DNA from: Albidovulum aestuarii
GTDB taxonomy: Bacteria > Pseudomonadota > Alphaproteobacteria > Rhodobacterales > Rhodobacteraceae
Length of the DNA: 64,000 nt
Assembly: GCF_029961185.1 (NCBI RefSeq)
Contig: NZ_JASBQQ010000001.1
Span: 310,001 to 374,000, forward strand
Direction of reading: 5' to 3'
This document shows positions 33,913 through 42,790 of this stretch, one piece after another. Below the pieces are notes generated by a model. It saw nothing but the letters and a program-made list of their open reading frames with translations, was not told where the DNA came from and searched no databases. Numbering within the stretch: position 1 is the first letter of the stretch; every line of letters begins with the position of its first letter. The translations under genes and the position numbers were made by a program.

Positions 33913-34581
33913 GTGAACTCCGTCTTAATGGCAGAAAATCGGCGTCAGGATAGACAGTTCACCCCGCAGAGACAACATTGGCAGAGCCAGTCAACTCGTT
34001 ACGGGACGTTGGCTGCACAATTGCGCCCACCCCACAGGACTTGCTGCGCCCCGGTTCACAATAGGTCAAAACCGGATCAACTTTTACTGGCAATATCATT
34101 GACTTATTGCTGCTCGGCCAGACGCTTTCCGCGACTGCCAAAAATTGATCGCCTCTTGCTGCGCCCAAGCCTCGGTCCTATATTGGCGCTGTTCGGGCTC
34201 GCCCGGACTATGGACATAAACGCGCTCGTAATAACCGGATCGGACCCGGGGGCGGTACCCGGCGGCTCCACCAATCACCCGTTATTGGCGGGACATGGGG
34301 CCGAAACAGGATCGACGAACGTCTAAAGGGGTTTGCTTTGTCCCGGTGAGGTACCACCGTTATCGGTCCGCAAAGTACAGTTGCCAATAACAACCGTGCT
34401 CCGATGGCTCTGGCTGCGTAAGCAGTTCGATCTATCGAAACTTAAGCCCTTGCGCCTAGCAGCGTAAGGCGGGGTTCGCAGGCACCTGGCAACAGAAGCC
34501 TGCACTTCCCTCTTCATGCTTCGTCAACGACGTCCGTTTAGGGTTGCGGCAATACGCGCGACGTCCCGGACCGACGGAGAC
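33913..34581. other. Low-density interval, mostly non-coding
   Basis: A 669-bp interval between divergently oriented genes. The only plausible frame is the 60-codon minus-strand one at 34096-34278. The base composition is lower in GC than on either side. No tRNA or U-run terminator was found. It may be a site of earlier gene loss. Confidence 0.4.
34096..34278 (-). CDS. Possible small hypothetical protein
   Basis: A 60-codon frame starting at GTG 34278, with an in-frame TAA two codons upstream. The composition is protein-like, notably SGYYERVYVHSPGEPEQRQY followed by a helical RTEAWAQQEAINFW segment. No ribosome-binding site is clear and no family is recognised. It could be a real small protein, a remnant, or chance. 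Confidence 0.3.
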   Translation of the reverse strand: MIGGAAGYRPRVRSGYYERVYVHSPGEPEQRQYRTEAWAQQEAINFWQSRKASGRAAISQ

Positions 34582-35010
34582 ATGATGACAAATCTCGAAT
34601 TACTTCAGGACTGGTACAATCGTGTCTGGGTCGAAGCGGACCTCGACGCGATCGACACCTATTTCGCGCCGCGCGCCGGGGCCGATGGGATCATGCCGGA
34701 TGGCCAGGTCGGGGTGGAAGATTTCAAGGCACTTGTCCCTGCATTGCTGGCCCTCGTCCGGGATCTTTCCATCGACATCGAACGCAGCCACGAAATTGGC
34801 GATTGGCTCTGGACCCAGATCGTCGTGAAGGCCTCGACCGCGCATGGCATCGATCCGATCCACGCGCGGGGACAGGTTATGGTTCGGATCGAGGATGGCA
34901 AGATCGCCGAGGCCTATAACTGCTTCGACTTCATCACCTTCTTCGAACAGGCGGGACTACTGCCGCAGGACGCTTTTATGCTTCTGCTATCGGGAGAGAA
35001 GCTCAGCTAA
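34582..35010 (+). CDS. SnoaL-like/ester-cyclase-type polyketide-cyclase-fold protein
   Basis: A 142-aa protein of the NTF2-like cone fold. The opening helix (LELLQDWYNRVWVEADLDAI) is followed by the cavity-lining strand pattern, including GVEDFKALVPALLALVRDLS and GQVMVRIEDGKIAEAYNCFD. Start at ATG 34582 or the next ATG at 34585, with ACGGAGAC upstream. Members are cyclases, hydrolases or proteins of unknown ligand; no catalytic residue can be named. It stands 45 bp before the vWA gene, and the two may share a promoter. Confidence 0.8.
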   Translation: MMTNLELLQDWYNRVWVEADLDAIDTYFAPRAGADGIMPDGQVGVEDFKALVPALLALVRDLSIDIERSHEIGDWLWTQIVVKASTAHGIDPIHARGQVMVRIEDGKIAEAYNCFDFITFFEQAGLLPQDAFMLLLSGEKLS

Positions 35011-35055
35011 ACCGCGGGTCTTGCCGGCCATGAGGTTCGGTCGCATGATCGGTCC

Positions 35056-35709
35056 ATGAAACGTGCCCTTCTTCCTGCCCTTCTTCTGCTGTCGCGGCCG
35101 GTATTAGCCTGTGACGTGGCGCTTGTTCTGACGATTGACGTGTCGGGGTCGATCGACCGTGGCGAATACCGGTTGCAGGTTCAGGGATTGGCAGATGCGC
35201 TTGCCGACCCGGAAATCGCGGATGCGATGGTTTTGGGGCAGGTTGCTCTGGCGGTTGTCGAGTGGTCCGGCACCGGACAACAGGCATTGTCAATGCCCTG
35301 GCGGCGAATGCTCAGCTATGACGAAGTCGCGGACTTCTCGGCCCGCGCCCGTGACCTCAAACGCGCCTATTCGGGGTCGGATACGGCGGTGGGTGAGGCC
35401 ATTGCGTTTTCGGTCCAGCAATTCGCGGCCGTCTCGGATTGCCGCCGCAAGGTCATCGACGTGTCCGGAGACGGGCCTCAGAACGCGGGCTTTCCGCTTG
35501 CGCCCGAACGCACCGGGGCGGAGGCTGCCGGGATTGAGATCAATGCCGTCGCCATCGAGGATATCGGACAGGCGACGCCGATCACCGAGTTCTACCGGCG
35601 TTTTGTCATCACCCGGAATGGTTTCGTGATGACCGCACGCGGACTGGAGGATTACCCCCGCACGATCCGCGCGAAAATTCTGCGCGAAGTGGCAAAGCCG
35701 CTCGGCTGA
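35056..35709 (+). CDS. DUF1194 secreted von Willebrand factor A-type protein
   Basis: A 217-aa protein with a Sec signal peptide (LLPALLLLSRPVLA, cleaved before CDVAL). The vWA domain has the metal-ion-dependent adhesion motif DVSGSIDRGEY near residue 29, a Thr/Ser in SGSDTAVGEAIAF and an Asp in VIDVSGDGPQN. DUF1194 proteins are common in Rhodobacterales and are thought to act in the envelope. The gene ends 118 bp before the chromate genes and is probably separate from them. Confidence 0.88.
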   Translation: MKRALLPALLLLSRPVLACDVALVLTIDVSGSIDRGEYRLQVQGLADALADPEIADAMVLGQVALAVVEWSGTGQQALSMPWRRMLSYDEVADFSARARDLKRAYSGSDTAVGEAIAFSVQQFAAVSDCRRKVIDVSGDGPQNAGFPLAPERTGAEAAGIEINAVAIEDIGQATPITEFYRRFVITRNGFVMTARGLEDYPRTIRAKILREVAKPLG

Positions 35710-35826
35710 ACCTTGACGCGCCGCGCCGTTGCGTGTCACGCTTCCCGTCATGGGGCCCGCGACCGCGCCCCGTGAGGCCACGGCCAGACGCGTCGCATCC
35801 TTCATGATCAACCGAAAGGATGCCCC

Positions 35827-36627
35827 ATGCCCGGCTTTGCCTCCATCTCTGCAATTCAGCTTGCCCGCCTGATCGGCACGCCCGACTGCCCGGCCCTGAT
35901 CGACATCCAAACGGAGGAGGATTTCGCCGCCGATCCAAGGCTGATCCCGGGGTCGTTCCGTCACCCGTTCGATCGGGTTGAGGACCTCGTCTCCGACCTG
36001 ACGGCGCGGCGCGTGGTGGTCATCTGCCAGAAGGGCAGAAAACTATCCGAAGGGGCCGCGGCGGTTTTGCGCTGCCGCGGTGTGCAGGCGGAAACCCTTG
36101 ACGGCGGCGCGCTTGGCTGGGCCGCCGAGGGTCTGCCGATGATCCCCGCCGCCGCCCTGCCCGTTACGCGCCTCTGGGTCACGCGGCACCGGCCCAAGAT
36201 CGACCGTATTGCCTGCCCATGGCTGATCCGTCGGTTCATCGACCCCGGCGCGCGGTTCCTGTTCGTCGCCCCGGTCGAGGTTCCTGCTGTAGCCGAGAAG
36301 TTCAACGCCACCCCATTCGACATCGAAGGCGTCACCTTCTCGCATCGCGGCGAGAAATGCTCTTTCGACGCGCTTCTTGACGATTTTCAACTTCACACAG
36401 AGCCGCTCGACCGGCTGGCTTTGGTGGTGCGCGGGGCCGATACCGACCGCCATGACCTTGCCCCGCAGGCGGCCGGGCTTTTGGCGCTGTCAGTTGGCCT
36501 GTCACGGCAATACAAGGACGATCTGGAGCAGGTTGAAGCCGGAATGCTGATGTATGACGCGCTTTATCGCTGGGCCCGCGATGGGTTCGATGAAGGCCAT
36601 GGCTGGCCGGCGGGGCGCAAGGCATGA
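35827..36627 (+). CDS. Chromate resistance protein: rhodanese domain plus ChrB-type domain
   Basis: A 266-aa fusion. Residues 1-105 resemble a rhodanese (LARLIGTPDCPALIDIQTEE, active-site loop VVVICQKGRKLSEGAA, where the Cys is present). Residues 110-266 match the ChrB C-terminal domain (LWVTRHRPKIDRIACPWLIR and RGADTDRHDL). ChrB acts as a chromate-sensing regulator or assists export, and the rhodanese fusion suggests a link to sulfur or thiol chemistry. It overlaps chrA by 4 nt (ATGA), so the two are translationally coupled. SD-like AAAGGA precedes the ATG. Confidence 0.85.
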   Translation: MPGFASISAIQLARLIGTPDCPALIDIQTEEDFAADPRLIPGSFRHPFDRVEDLVSDLTARRVVVICQKGRKLSEGAAAVLRCRGVQAETLDGGALGWAAEGLPMIPAAALPVTRLWVTRHRPKIDRIACPWLIRRFIDPGARFLFVAPVEVPAVAEKFNATPFDIEGVTFSHRGEKCSFDALLDDFQLHTEPLDRLALVVRGADTDRHDLAPQAAGLLALSVGLSRQYKDDLEQVEAGMLMYDALYRWARDGFDEGHGWPAGRKA

Positions 36628-37862
36628 GCGACCCCAACCTCTGGCAGGTCTTCGGCCGCATCGGCATCCTGTCTTTCGGCGGTCCAGCGGCACAGATTGC
36701 GCTGATGCACCGTGAACTGGTCGAGGAGCGCGACTGGCTGAGCGAGGAGGAATATCTGCGCGCCCTGTCGTTCTGCATGCTGCTGCCCGGACCCGAGGCG
36801 ATGCAGCTTGCCTCCTATGCGGGCTGGAAGCTGGGCGGCATCCGGGGCGGGCTGATCGCGGGCGGGCTCTTCGTGCTGCCGGGGGCGGCGGTGATCCTTT
36901 TGCTGGCGGCACTTTATTCCGCCTTCGGGCAGGTGCCGCTGGTCTCGGCGCTCTTTCTCGGCGTCAAGGCTGCCGTCGTGGTGATCGTGATCGAGGCCCT
37001 GATCAGGGTGGCCCGGCGGGCGATGAAAGGACAAGCGGCCTACGCGATTGCGGTCCTCGCCTTCATCGCGATCTTCGCTTTCAATCTGCCCTTCCCGGTC
37101 ATTGTCGTTGCGGCTGCCATCGCAGGGGCAATTCTTCTCCCGCGTCCGCCCGCCAAGGAAATACCCCTTCCCAGGCATCCCCGCCTTGCCGGAACAGTGG
37201 CCGCCGGACTTGGGTTCTGGTGGGCACCGGTCGCTGCCCTTGCACTTTGGGGACAGGACTTTCTGGTGGAAATCGGGCTCTTCTTCTCAAAGCTCGCCGT
37301 GGTCACCTTCGGCGGCGCCTATGCCGTTCTCGCTTACATGACCCAGACGGTCGTGCAGGACTATGGCTGGCTGACAACGCCGCAAATGATGGACGCGCTG
37401 GGGCTGGCGGAAACGACGCCGGGGCCGCTGATCCTTGTTACCGAGTTCGTCGGCTACCTTGCGGGCGCGCAGGAGGGCGGCGCGGGGCTCGCCGTTGCTG
37501 CGGCGGCGCTGACGCTTTGGGTCACCTTCGTGCCCTGCTTTCTCTGGGTCTTCGCCTTCGCGCCCTATATCGAATGGATCGCCGCCCGCCCACGTCTGGC
37601 CGCCGCGCTTTCCGGCGTCAGCGCCGCCGTCGTGGGCGTCATCGCCAATCTGGCCATCTGGTTCGCGCTGCACCTGTTCTTTACCCGCACGGGCAGTCTC
37701 GGCGGGTTGTCCCTGCCCGTTCCGGACCTGACATCCTTTCACTGGCAACCGGCCCTGATTGCTTTGCTGTGCGGCTGGCTTCTGTTGCGACGACACTGGA
37801 ACATAATCGCTGTTCTCGGCCTCGCCGCCTCTGTCGGAGCGGCCCTGTCAGCGGGCCAATGA
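36624..37862 (+). CDS. chrA: Chromate transporter ChrA, two-domain long form
   Basis: A 412-aa inner-membrane protein that exports chromate. Both halves show the ChrA signature: GRIGILSFGGPAAQIALMHR with LSFCMLLPGPEAMQLASYAG in the first, and FGGAYAVLAYMTQ with ALGLAETTPGPLILVTEFVG in the second. About 10-12 membrane segments are visible. It is the normal partner of the ChrB-type gene just upstream. Confidence 0.93.
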   Translation: MSDPNLWQVFGRIGILSFGGPAAQIALMHRELVEERDWLSEEEYLRALSFCMLLPGPEAMQLASYAGWKLGGIRGGLIAGGLFVLPGAAVILLLAALYSAFGQVPLVSALFLGVKAAVVVIVIEALIRVARRAMKGQAAYAIAVLAFIAIFAFNLPFPVIVVAAAIAGAILLPRPPAKEIPLPRHPRLAGTVAAGLGFWWAPVAALALWGQDFLVEIGLFFSKLAVVTFGGAYAVLAYMTQTVVQDYGWLTTPQMMDALGLAETTPGPLILVTEFVGYLAGAQEGGAGLAVAAAALTLWVTFVPCFLWVFAFAPYIEWIAARPRLAAALSGVSAAVVGVIANLAIWFALHLFFTRTGSLGGLSLPVPDLTSFHWQPALIALLCGWLLLRRHWNIIAVLGLAASVGAALSAGQ

Positions 37863-37953
37863 CAATGCACCGCGCATGCGCGGCAAGAGCCCTTTCATTC
37901 CGGTTCGAATCCCTTATGCTGGCGATCACGCAGCCACGGGAAGACCGCAAAAT

Positions 37954-38409
37954 ATGAGTAAAACCATCGACTACGGCAACCTCATGCACCGCGCGATGCG
38001 CGGTCTGATTCTGGAGGTTCTGCGCGGGGTCGAACGGCATGGTCTGCCCGGCGAACACCATTTCTTCATCACCTTCGACACACGCCACCCCTCGGCCCAA
38101 CTCGCCGATTGGTTGCGTGAACGGTATCCCGAGGAGATGACCGTGGTGATGCAGCATTGGTACGATGCGCTGAGCGTGAATGACGACGGCTTTGCCATCA
38201 CGCTGAATTTTGGCGACAGCCCGGAACCGCTCTACATACCGTTCGACGCGATCCGCACCTTCGTTGATCCCTCCGTCGAATTCGGCCTGCGATTCGAAAC
38301 GCAGGACAGCGACGACGACGACGAGGATGAAGACGAAGACGACACCGAAGAGGCCACTGCGCCGCGCAAAGAGGCCGAGGTTGTCAGCCTCGACAAATGG
38401 CGGAAGTGA
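37954..38409 (+). CDS. sspB: SspB-family ClpXP adaptor (alphaproteobacterial type)
   Basis: A 151-aa adaptor that brings substrates, including tmRNA-tagged proteins, to ClpXP. The compact substrate-binding domain fills residues 1-110 (HHFFITFDTRHPSAQLADWL and EPLYIPFDAIRTFVDPSVEF). A strongly acidic linker (DSDDDDEDEDEDD) then leads to the C-terminal ClpX-binding tail (VVSLDKWRK). Length and order match the family. Start at ATG 37954; the upstream GGGAAG is a modest ribosome-binding site. Confidence 0.92.
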   Translation: MSKTIDYGNLMHRAMRGLILEVLRGVERHGLPGEHHFFITFDTRHPSAQLADWLRERYPEEMTVVMQHWYDALSVNDDGFAITLNFGDSPEPLYIPFDAIRTFVDPSVEFGLRFETQDSDDDDEDEDEDDTEEATAPRKEAEVVSLDKWRK

Positions 38410-38511
38410 CGCTCTAGCGACGTTAGCGCCACCGTTAACGACATCGTCCTTGGCCCCCCGGCCGGAATCGCTTAGGCAGGGTCCGACATCTTTCAAGGAC
38501 GGACCTTTGCC

Positions 38512-39906
38512 ATGACCAAGACCCGCACCGAGACCGACAGCTTCGGCCCGCTTGAGGTTCCAACCGACAAGTATTGGGGGGCGCAGACCCAGCGCTCGAT
38601 CATCAACTTCCCCATCGGCTGGGAAAAGCAGCCGGTCGCGATCATCCGCGCGCTTGGCGTGATCAAACAGGCGGCGGCTGAGGTCAATATGGCGACCGGC
38701 AAGCTCGACCCCGCCATCGGCAAGGCGATGGTGCAGGCGGCGTCCGAGGTCGTGGCGGGCAGGTTCGACGACAACTTTCCGCTGGTCGTGTGGCAGACCG
38801 GATCGGGCACCCAGTCCAACATGAACGCCAATGAGGTCGTGTCGAACCGCGCCATCGAGATCCTTGGCGGTGAGATGGGATCGAAAAAGCCGGTTCACCC
38901 GAACGATCACTGCAATATGGGCCAGTCGTCGAACGACACCTTCCCGACCGCGATGCATGTCGCCATCGGCATGATGGCGCGCGATGTGCTGTTGCCGGGC
39001 CTGCGCAAACTGCATGGGGCGCTTGCCGCCAAGTCCGAGGAATTCAAGGACATCATCAAGATCGGCCGGACGCACACGCAAGACGCCACCCCTCTGACCT
39101 TGGGCCAGGAATTCGGCGGCTATGCGCATCAGGTCAAGAAGGGGATCGAGCGGGTCGAAGGCTGCCTGCCCGACATCTATGAACTGGCGCAGGGCGGCAC
39201 TGCCGTCGGGACCGGGCTCAACACGAAAAAGGGCTGGGATACCGCGATTGCCGCCAAGATCGCCGAGATCACCGACCTGCCCTTCGTCACCGCACCGAAC
39301 AAGTTCGAGGCGCTGGCGGCGCATGATGCGATGGTCATGTTCTCGGGCGCGCTGAAGACGGTTGCCGCGAGCCTTTTCAAGATCGCCAACGACATGCGGC
39401 TTCTGGGCTCCGGCCCCCGTTCGGGTCTGGGCGAACTGATCCTGCCCGAGAATGAGCCCGGATCGTCGATCATGCCGGGCAAGGTCAACCCGACACAGGC
39501 CGAGGCGCTGACCATGGTCTGCGCCCATGTCATGGGCAATGACGCCGCCGTCGGTTTCGCCGGGTCGCAGGGGCATTTTGAACTGAACGTCTACAACCCG
39601 ATGATGAGCTACAATGTGCTCCAGTCGATGCAGCTTCTGGGCGACGCTGCAGGCAGCTTCACCGATAACATGGTCGTCGGGACCGAAGCCAATATCGCGC
39701 GCATCGACAAGCTGATGAAGGAAAGCCTGATGCTGGTGACGGCGCTTGCCCCCACCATCGGCTATGACAATGCCACCAAGGTCGCCAAGACCGCGCACAA
39801 GAACGGCACGACGCTGCGCGAAGAGGCCATTGCACTCGGCTTCGTCGATGGCGAGACCTTTGATCGGATCGTGCGCCCCGAACTGATGGTCGGCCCGGAG
39901 GACTGA
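38512..39906 (+). CDS. fumC: Class II fumarate hydratase
   Basis: A 464-aa TCA-cycle enzyme that interconverts fumarate and malate. The superfamily signature [15 protein letters not shown] is present, with the catalytic His in [17 protein letters not shown] and the substrate motif [11 protein letters not shown]. The length fits. The ATG at 38512 is preceded by AAGGACGG. A small DUF4169 gene starts 3 nt after the stop, suggesting shared transcription. Confidence 0.96.
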   Translation: MTKTRTETDSFGPLEVPTDKYWGAQTQRSIINFPIGWEKQPVAIIRALGVIKQAAAEVNMATGKLDPAIGKAMVQAASEVVAGRFDDNFPLVVWQTGSGTQSNMNANEVVSNRAIEILGGEMGSKKPVHPNDHCNMGQSSNDTFPTAMHVAIGMMARDVLLPGLRKLHGALAAKSEEFKDIIKIGRTHTQDATPLTLGQEFGGYAHQVKKGIERVEGCLPDIYELAQGGTAVGTGLNTKKGWDTAIAAKIAEITDLPFVTAPNKFEALAAHDAMVMFSGALKTVAASLFKIANDMRLLGSGPRSGLGELILPENEPGSSIMPGKVNPTQAEALTMVCAHVMGNDAAVGFAGSQGHFELNVYNPMMSYNVLQSMQLLGDAAGSFTDNMVVGTEANIARIDKLMKESLMLVTALAPTIGYDNATKVAKTAHKNGTTLREEAIALGFVDGETFDRIVRPELMVGPED

Positions 39907-39909
39907 GAC

Positions 39910-40095
39910 CTGCCCCAGATCGTCAACCTCAGGACCGAGCGCAAGCGGCGCGACAAGGCCAAAGACCGGGCGAAGGCGGCGGAAAACGCCGCCCGTTTTG
40001 GCCGGAGTAAGATTACAAAGGCCGAGGAAGAGGATGCAACCGCCCGCGCGGCCCGGCATCTCGACCAGCACCGGCGCGAGGACCCGGAGACGTGA
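39910..40095 (+). CDS. DUF4169-family small basic protein, probable CTG start
   Basis: A 61-aa protein (PQIVNLRTERKRRDKAKDRA, FGRSKITKAEEE and ending LDQHRREDPET) that matches the DUF4169 pattern. No ATG, GTG or TTG is available at the conserved N-terminus. CTG at 39910, with GGAGGA about 8 nt upstream inside the fumC end, is the only start that gives the family N-terminus. The next gene starts on GTG overlapping its stop (GTGA). The function is unknown, but such genes often sit downstream of fumarase in this group. Confidence 0.75.
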   Translation: MPQIVNLRTERKRRDKAKDRAKAAENAARFGRSKITKAEEEDATARAARHLDQHRREDPET

Positions 40096-40319
40096 GCCGC
40101 CCGCTCAAAAGGTCGCTGACCCTGAACGGGCACCGGACGAGCGTGTCACTGGAAGACCCATTCTGGCGCGCCTTCAGGCAAATTGCCGAAGCTAGGGATG
40201 TGCCGATCAATGCCCTTGCGGCTGAAATCGATGCCGCGCGCGATGCCGAAACCGGCCTTGCAACAGCGATACGGCTGTTCGTTCTGAACGATTTGCAGGT
40301 CCGGCTTGCGGGGCGCTGA
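40092..40319 (+). CDS. RHH_4-type ribbon-helix-helix protein
   Basis: A 75-aa protein whose RHH_4 pattern is visible: RSLTLNGHRTSVSLEDPFWR, then AFRQIAEARDVPINALAAEI. Start at GTG 40092, overlapping the DUF4169 stop by 4 nt. RHH proteins usually bind DNA as dimers through the N-terminal strand. This family's target is unknown. The tail VLNDLQVRLAGR is short. It is the last gene of a fumC-DUF4169-RHH unit. Confidence 0.82.
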   Translation: MSRPLKRSLTLNGHRTSVSLEDPFWRAFRQIAEARDVPINALAAEIDAARDAETGLATAIRLFVLNDLQVRLAGR

Positions 40320-40322
40320 CGC

Positions 40323-40595
40323 CTAGCCTGCGACGGGTTGCGGATAAAGTGCGCGCCGGAGCTTACGGCTAAGCGACTTTTGATACTCTTCGTCCTCGGT
40401 CAGACCTCTGCGGCGGGATCGGGACGTCAGTTCGCCAGAAAAGAGCGCCTGGATTTCCTCACGCGATACGGTTTCGAACTCGGGTTCCGGTTCAATGTGA
40501 ATTCCGACGAAGCGCCAGGACGGAATGGCGATGCGCAGCAGGCTGCTGGCGGCGTCGCGCCCCGTTTGACCGCTGTGATATTCGTGTAACGCCAT
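40323..40595 (-). CDS. Small orphan protein, relative of 40883..41068
   Basis: A 90-aa protein, no signal peptide. The middle part SLLRIAIPSWRFVGIHIEPE and the following FETVSREEIQALFSGEL are related to the neighbouring 61-aa protein (HIRIAFPSFGIRASQAF and VSREEIAALLKRELN). The C-terminal extension is basic and helical (EDEEYQKSLSRKLRRALYP). Its stop lies 3 nt beyond the converging RHH gene. The duplicate arrangement argues that it is real; the family and role are unknown. Confidence 0.55.
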   Translation of the reverse strand: MALHEYHSGQTGRDAASSLLRIAIPSWRFVGIHIEPEPEFETVSREEIQALFSGELTSRSRRRGLTEDEEYQKSLSRKLRRALYPQPVAG

Positions 40596-40882
40596 GTTCC
40601 CTCCCCAGGGTCACGACACTTCCCCACGCGATCACGTCGGTCCATTATGGCCGAAGAATCGCACGCCAAACTCGAAGCTGCGATAGTTTCTCATCCCAGA
40701 TCAATTCCCGGTTGCGGACATCATTGATTTCCCGCCAACAAGGTTAACGAATGTTGTCTCAACGCAACAGAATGCCAACGGGCCCAAGGCATCTACCGAC
40801 AAAAAGCCACAAGTCGCAGCATTGCGTCTTCAGCCACTCTCTGACCGTTCCGGCATAGCGACCGTTGCCTTGCGTCCAAAGA

Positions 40883-41068
40883 TTAATTCAGTTCGCGCTT
40901 CAGCAAAGCCGCAATTTCCTCACGCGAAACCGAGAGATCGACACCCCCGGTTTTGAAAGCCTGAGACGCGCGGATACCAAAGGATGGAAAGGCGATGCGG
41001 ATATGCCCCTGCAGGAGTCCGGAGACAACAGGGCTCTCGCCGTGAGTGCCGCGAAACCAGTTCAACAT
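40883..41068 (-). CDS. Small orphan protein, relative of 40323..40595
   Basis: A 61-aa protein starting at ATG 41068 (MLNWFRGTHGES) and ending in VSREEIAALLKRELN. It shares the IRIA-PS core and the VSREEI-ALL end with the 90-aa protein 290 bp away, so the two are probable paralogs. No membrane segment or known domain. The upstream sequence GGGGGGCGGGTAACG gives only a weak ribosome-binding site. Confidence 0.5.
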   Translation of the reverse strand: MLNWFRGTHGESPVVSGLLQGHIRIAFPSFGIRASQAFKTGGVDLSVSREEIAALLKRELN

Positions 41069-41431
41069 CGTTACCCGCCCCCCGACGGATGTGTGATCCG
41101 GGCCCACTTCTGAGTGTGTCTGCGGTCCCGGCGGACGTTTCCGCCCGATGTGGTGACAAAGTCAGTTCCGGCGAGATTCTTAACAAATCCCTTATTGGTT
41201 GTATTTATTTTCGCCTGAGTAACGTTGCGTCATCCTGCCGAGTTTGCGGGAAGATTCATCTCAATCATGGCAAAACCATGGTGAATTCGCTAAAATTGCC
41301 GCTTTTTGGCCATTTTTGAGCAATTCACCGATACCAAGGTGTTCCGATCTGGAATCTGATTCGTTTTCCCAACGCGGCAAAATTCATAACACGACTTCCA
41401 CCAGTGGTTGCCGTCACCTCGGATGGCACGG
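41069..41431. other. Intergenic region before the P450 operon, with a large inverted repeat
   Basis: No gene was found. The stretch is AT-richer than its surroundings and contains the inverted repeat at 41280-41329. The orphan gene is leftward, and the P450 operon ends here, so a terminator and the orphan promoter are expected. Confidence 0.45.
41280..41329. repeat. Imperfect 16-17 bp inverted repeat, possible terminator
   Basis: GGTGAATTCGCTAAAA at 41280-41295 pairs with TTTTTGAGCAATTCACC at 41313-41329 with small bulges, around an 17-base loop. An AAAATT/TTTTT rich core makes it a candidate bidirectional terminator for the leftward P450 operon, or a small palindromic repeat. It is only one copy in the window. 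Confidence 0.4.
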
Positions 41432-42790
41432 TTATTGCCTTACTGAAACCCGAAGTGGAATGCCCGCCTGCGAACGGACTGTGAGATGGGCCACAGGAAC
41501 CGGCGGTGGCGTACCTTCTGTCGAGAATTCCAGATCGCGGACCAGAAGCGCGAGTAGTAGCGGCCCCTCGATCATTGCGAACCCCGCCCCGGGGCAAACC
41601 CGGGGTCCCGCCGAAAACGGCAGGAAGGCACGCCGCGCGCTGTCGCGCCCCTCAGGGCTTTGCCACCGGCCGGGATCGAAGTCATCGGGCCGGTCCCAGA
41701 GTCTTTCGTGCCGGTGGACATGCCAGGGGCTGATGACAATCTGCGCCCCTCGCGGCACGGCCCGGTCGCGGAACCGGGCCGGGCAGCGCGCTTCACGCAC
41801 CATCATCGGCACCGGCGGATAGAGCCGCAGCACCTCGCGGAAGGTATCGCGGGCCAGCTTAAGCCGGGCGACATCGGCAAAAACAGGCGTTTCGCCCAGA
41901 ACTTCCCGTGCCTCCGCGGCGACCCGTGCCTGATGGTCGGGATCGGCGGCCAGAAGATAGAGCGCCCAGGCCAGAGCCGAGGCTGAGGTTTCATGCCCGG
42001 CAAGGAAGAAAATCGCGACCTGATCAACCATTTCATCTGCATCAAAGCGGGCGCCGGTTTCGGGATCGGCGGTCGTCATGATCTTGGTGGCCAGATCGTC
42101 GGGCGCCGTACCTGCGGCAATTTCGGTCGCGCGCTCGGTCGTCAGTCGGGCGATGAGGCCCCTTATCTCGCGCGCGGCGCGGCCGATGCCGGGGCGATGA
42201 AACCGCGGCACCCAGCGCGGCAAGGGCAGGAAGGCCGCAAGGTTCAATAGTGGCTGCGCCCGCTGATAGCGGCGGAAGGCGTGGAACACGCCGGAGGCGG
42301 CTTGATGTTCTATCGGTATTGAAAAGAGCGTGCGAAAGATCACGTCCGCTGCGGCATGGCTCGCCTCTTCTTCGACCTCCACCACTGTTCCCACCCGCGC
42401 CGCCATCCGGTCGCGGGCCGAATCGGCGGCGCCAAGCATGGCAGGAAAGGTCTGATGCAGACGCCCACCGGCAAAGGCCGGGTCGATGATCCGCCTTTGC
42501 CGCGACCATTCGGCGCCATTGGTGACAAAGACCGACCGACCGAGCAAAGGTCGCAACCCCTCGCGCACACGGTCGGATTTCGGGAAGTCCGCCGGGCATT
42601 CCTTCAAGACCCGGTCGATCAGGTCGGGGTCGTTGCAAAGGTACGAACGAAAGAACGGGGTACGAAACTCGGCCATCCAGGCGCGGTAGAGCCGCGCCGG
42701 TTGAGCGGAAAGGATATCAGCCCGGAAAAGCCGCAGATATCGCAGCAGGGACACCTTGTCAGGGCGGGAGGCGGGTTTCGGCGCGATCAT
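41432..42790 (-). CDS. Cytochrome P450
   Basis: A 452-aa heme monooxygenase. The I-helix oxygen-activation motif is FLAGHETSASALAWALYLL, the K-helix ExxR is EVLRLYPPVPMMVREARCP, and the heme-binding loop FSAGPRVCPGAGFAMIEG has the Cys thiolate ligand. It is close to the CYP102/fatty-acid and CYP4-like clans by eye, but the substrate is unknown. Its ATG overlaps the stop of the upstream membrane-hydrolase gene (ATGA), so the two are coupled. No ferredoxin or reductase gene is nearby. Confidence 0.92.
   Translation of the reverse strand: MIAPKPASRPDKVSLLRYLRLFRADILSAQPARLYRAWMAEFRTPFFRSYLCNDPDLIDRVLKECPADFPKSDRVREGLRPLLGRSVFVTNGAEWSRQRRIIDPAFAGGRLHQTFPAMLGAADSARDRMAARVGTVVEVEEEASHAAADVIFRTLFSIPIEHQAASGVFHAFRRYQRAQPLLNLAAFLPLPRWVPRFHRPGIGRAAREIRGLIARLTTERATEIAAGTAPDDLATKIMTTADPETGARFDADEMVDQVAIFFLAGHETSASALAWALYLLAADPDHQARVAAEAREVLGETPVFADVARLKLARDTFREVLRLYPPVPMMVREARCPARFRDRAVPRGAQIVISPWHVHRHERLWDRPDDFDPGRWQSPEGRDSARRAFLPFSAGPRVCPGAGFAMIEGPLLLALLVRDLEFSTEGTPPPVPVAHLTVRSQAGIPLRVSVRQ

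Noticed and set aside
37681-40071. 796-codon minus-strand frame
   Set aside because: It spans chrA, sspB and fumC on the opposite strand, each of which is confidently identified; the frame is open because of GC-rich third positions.
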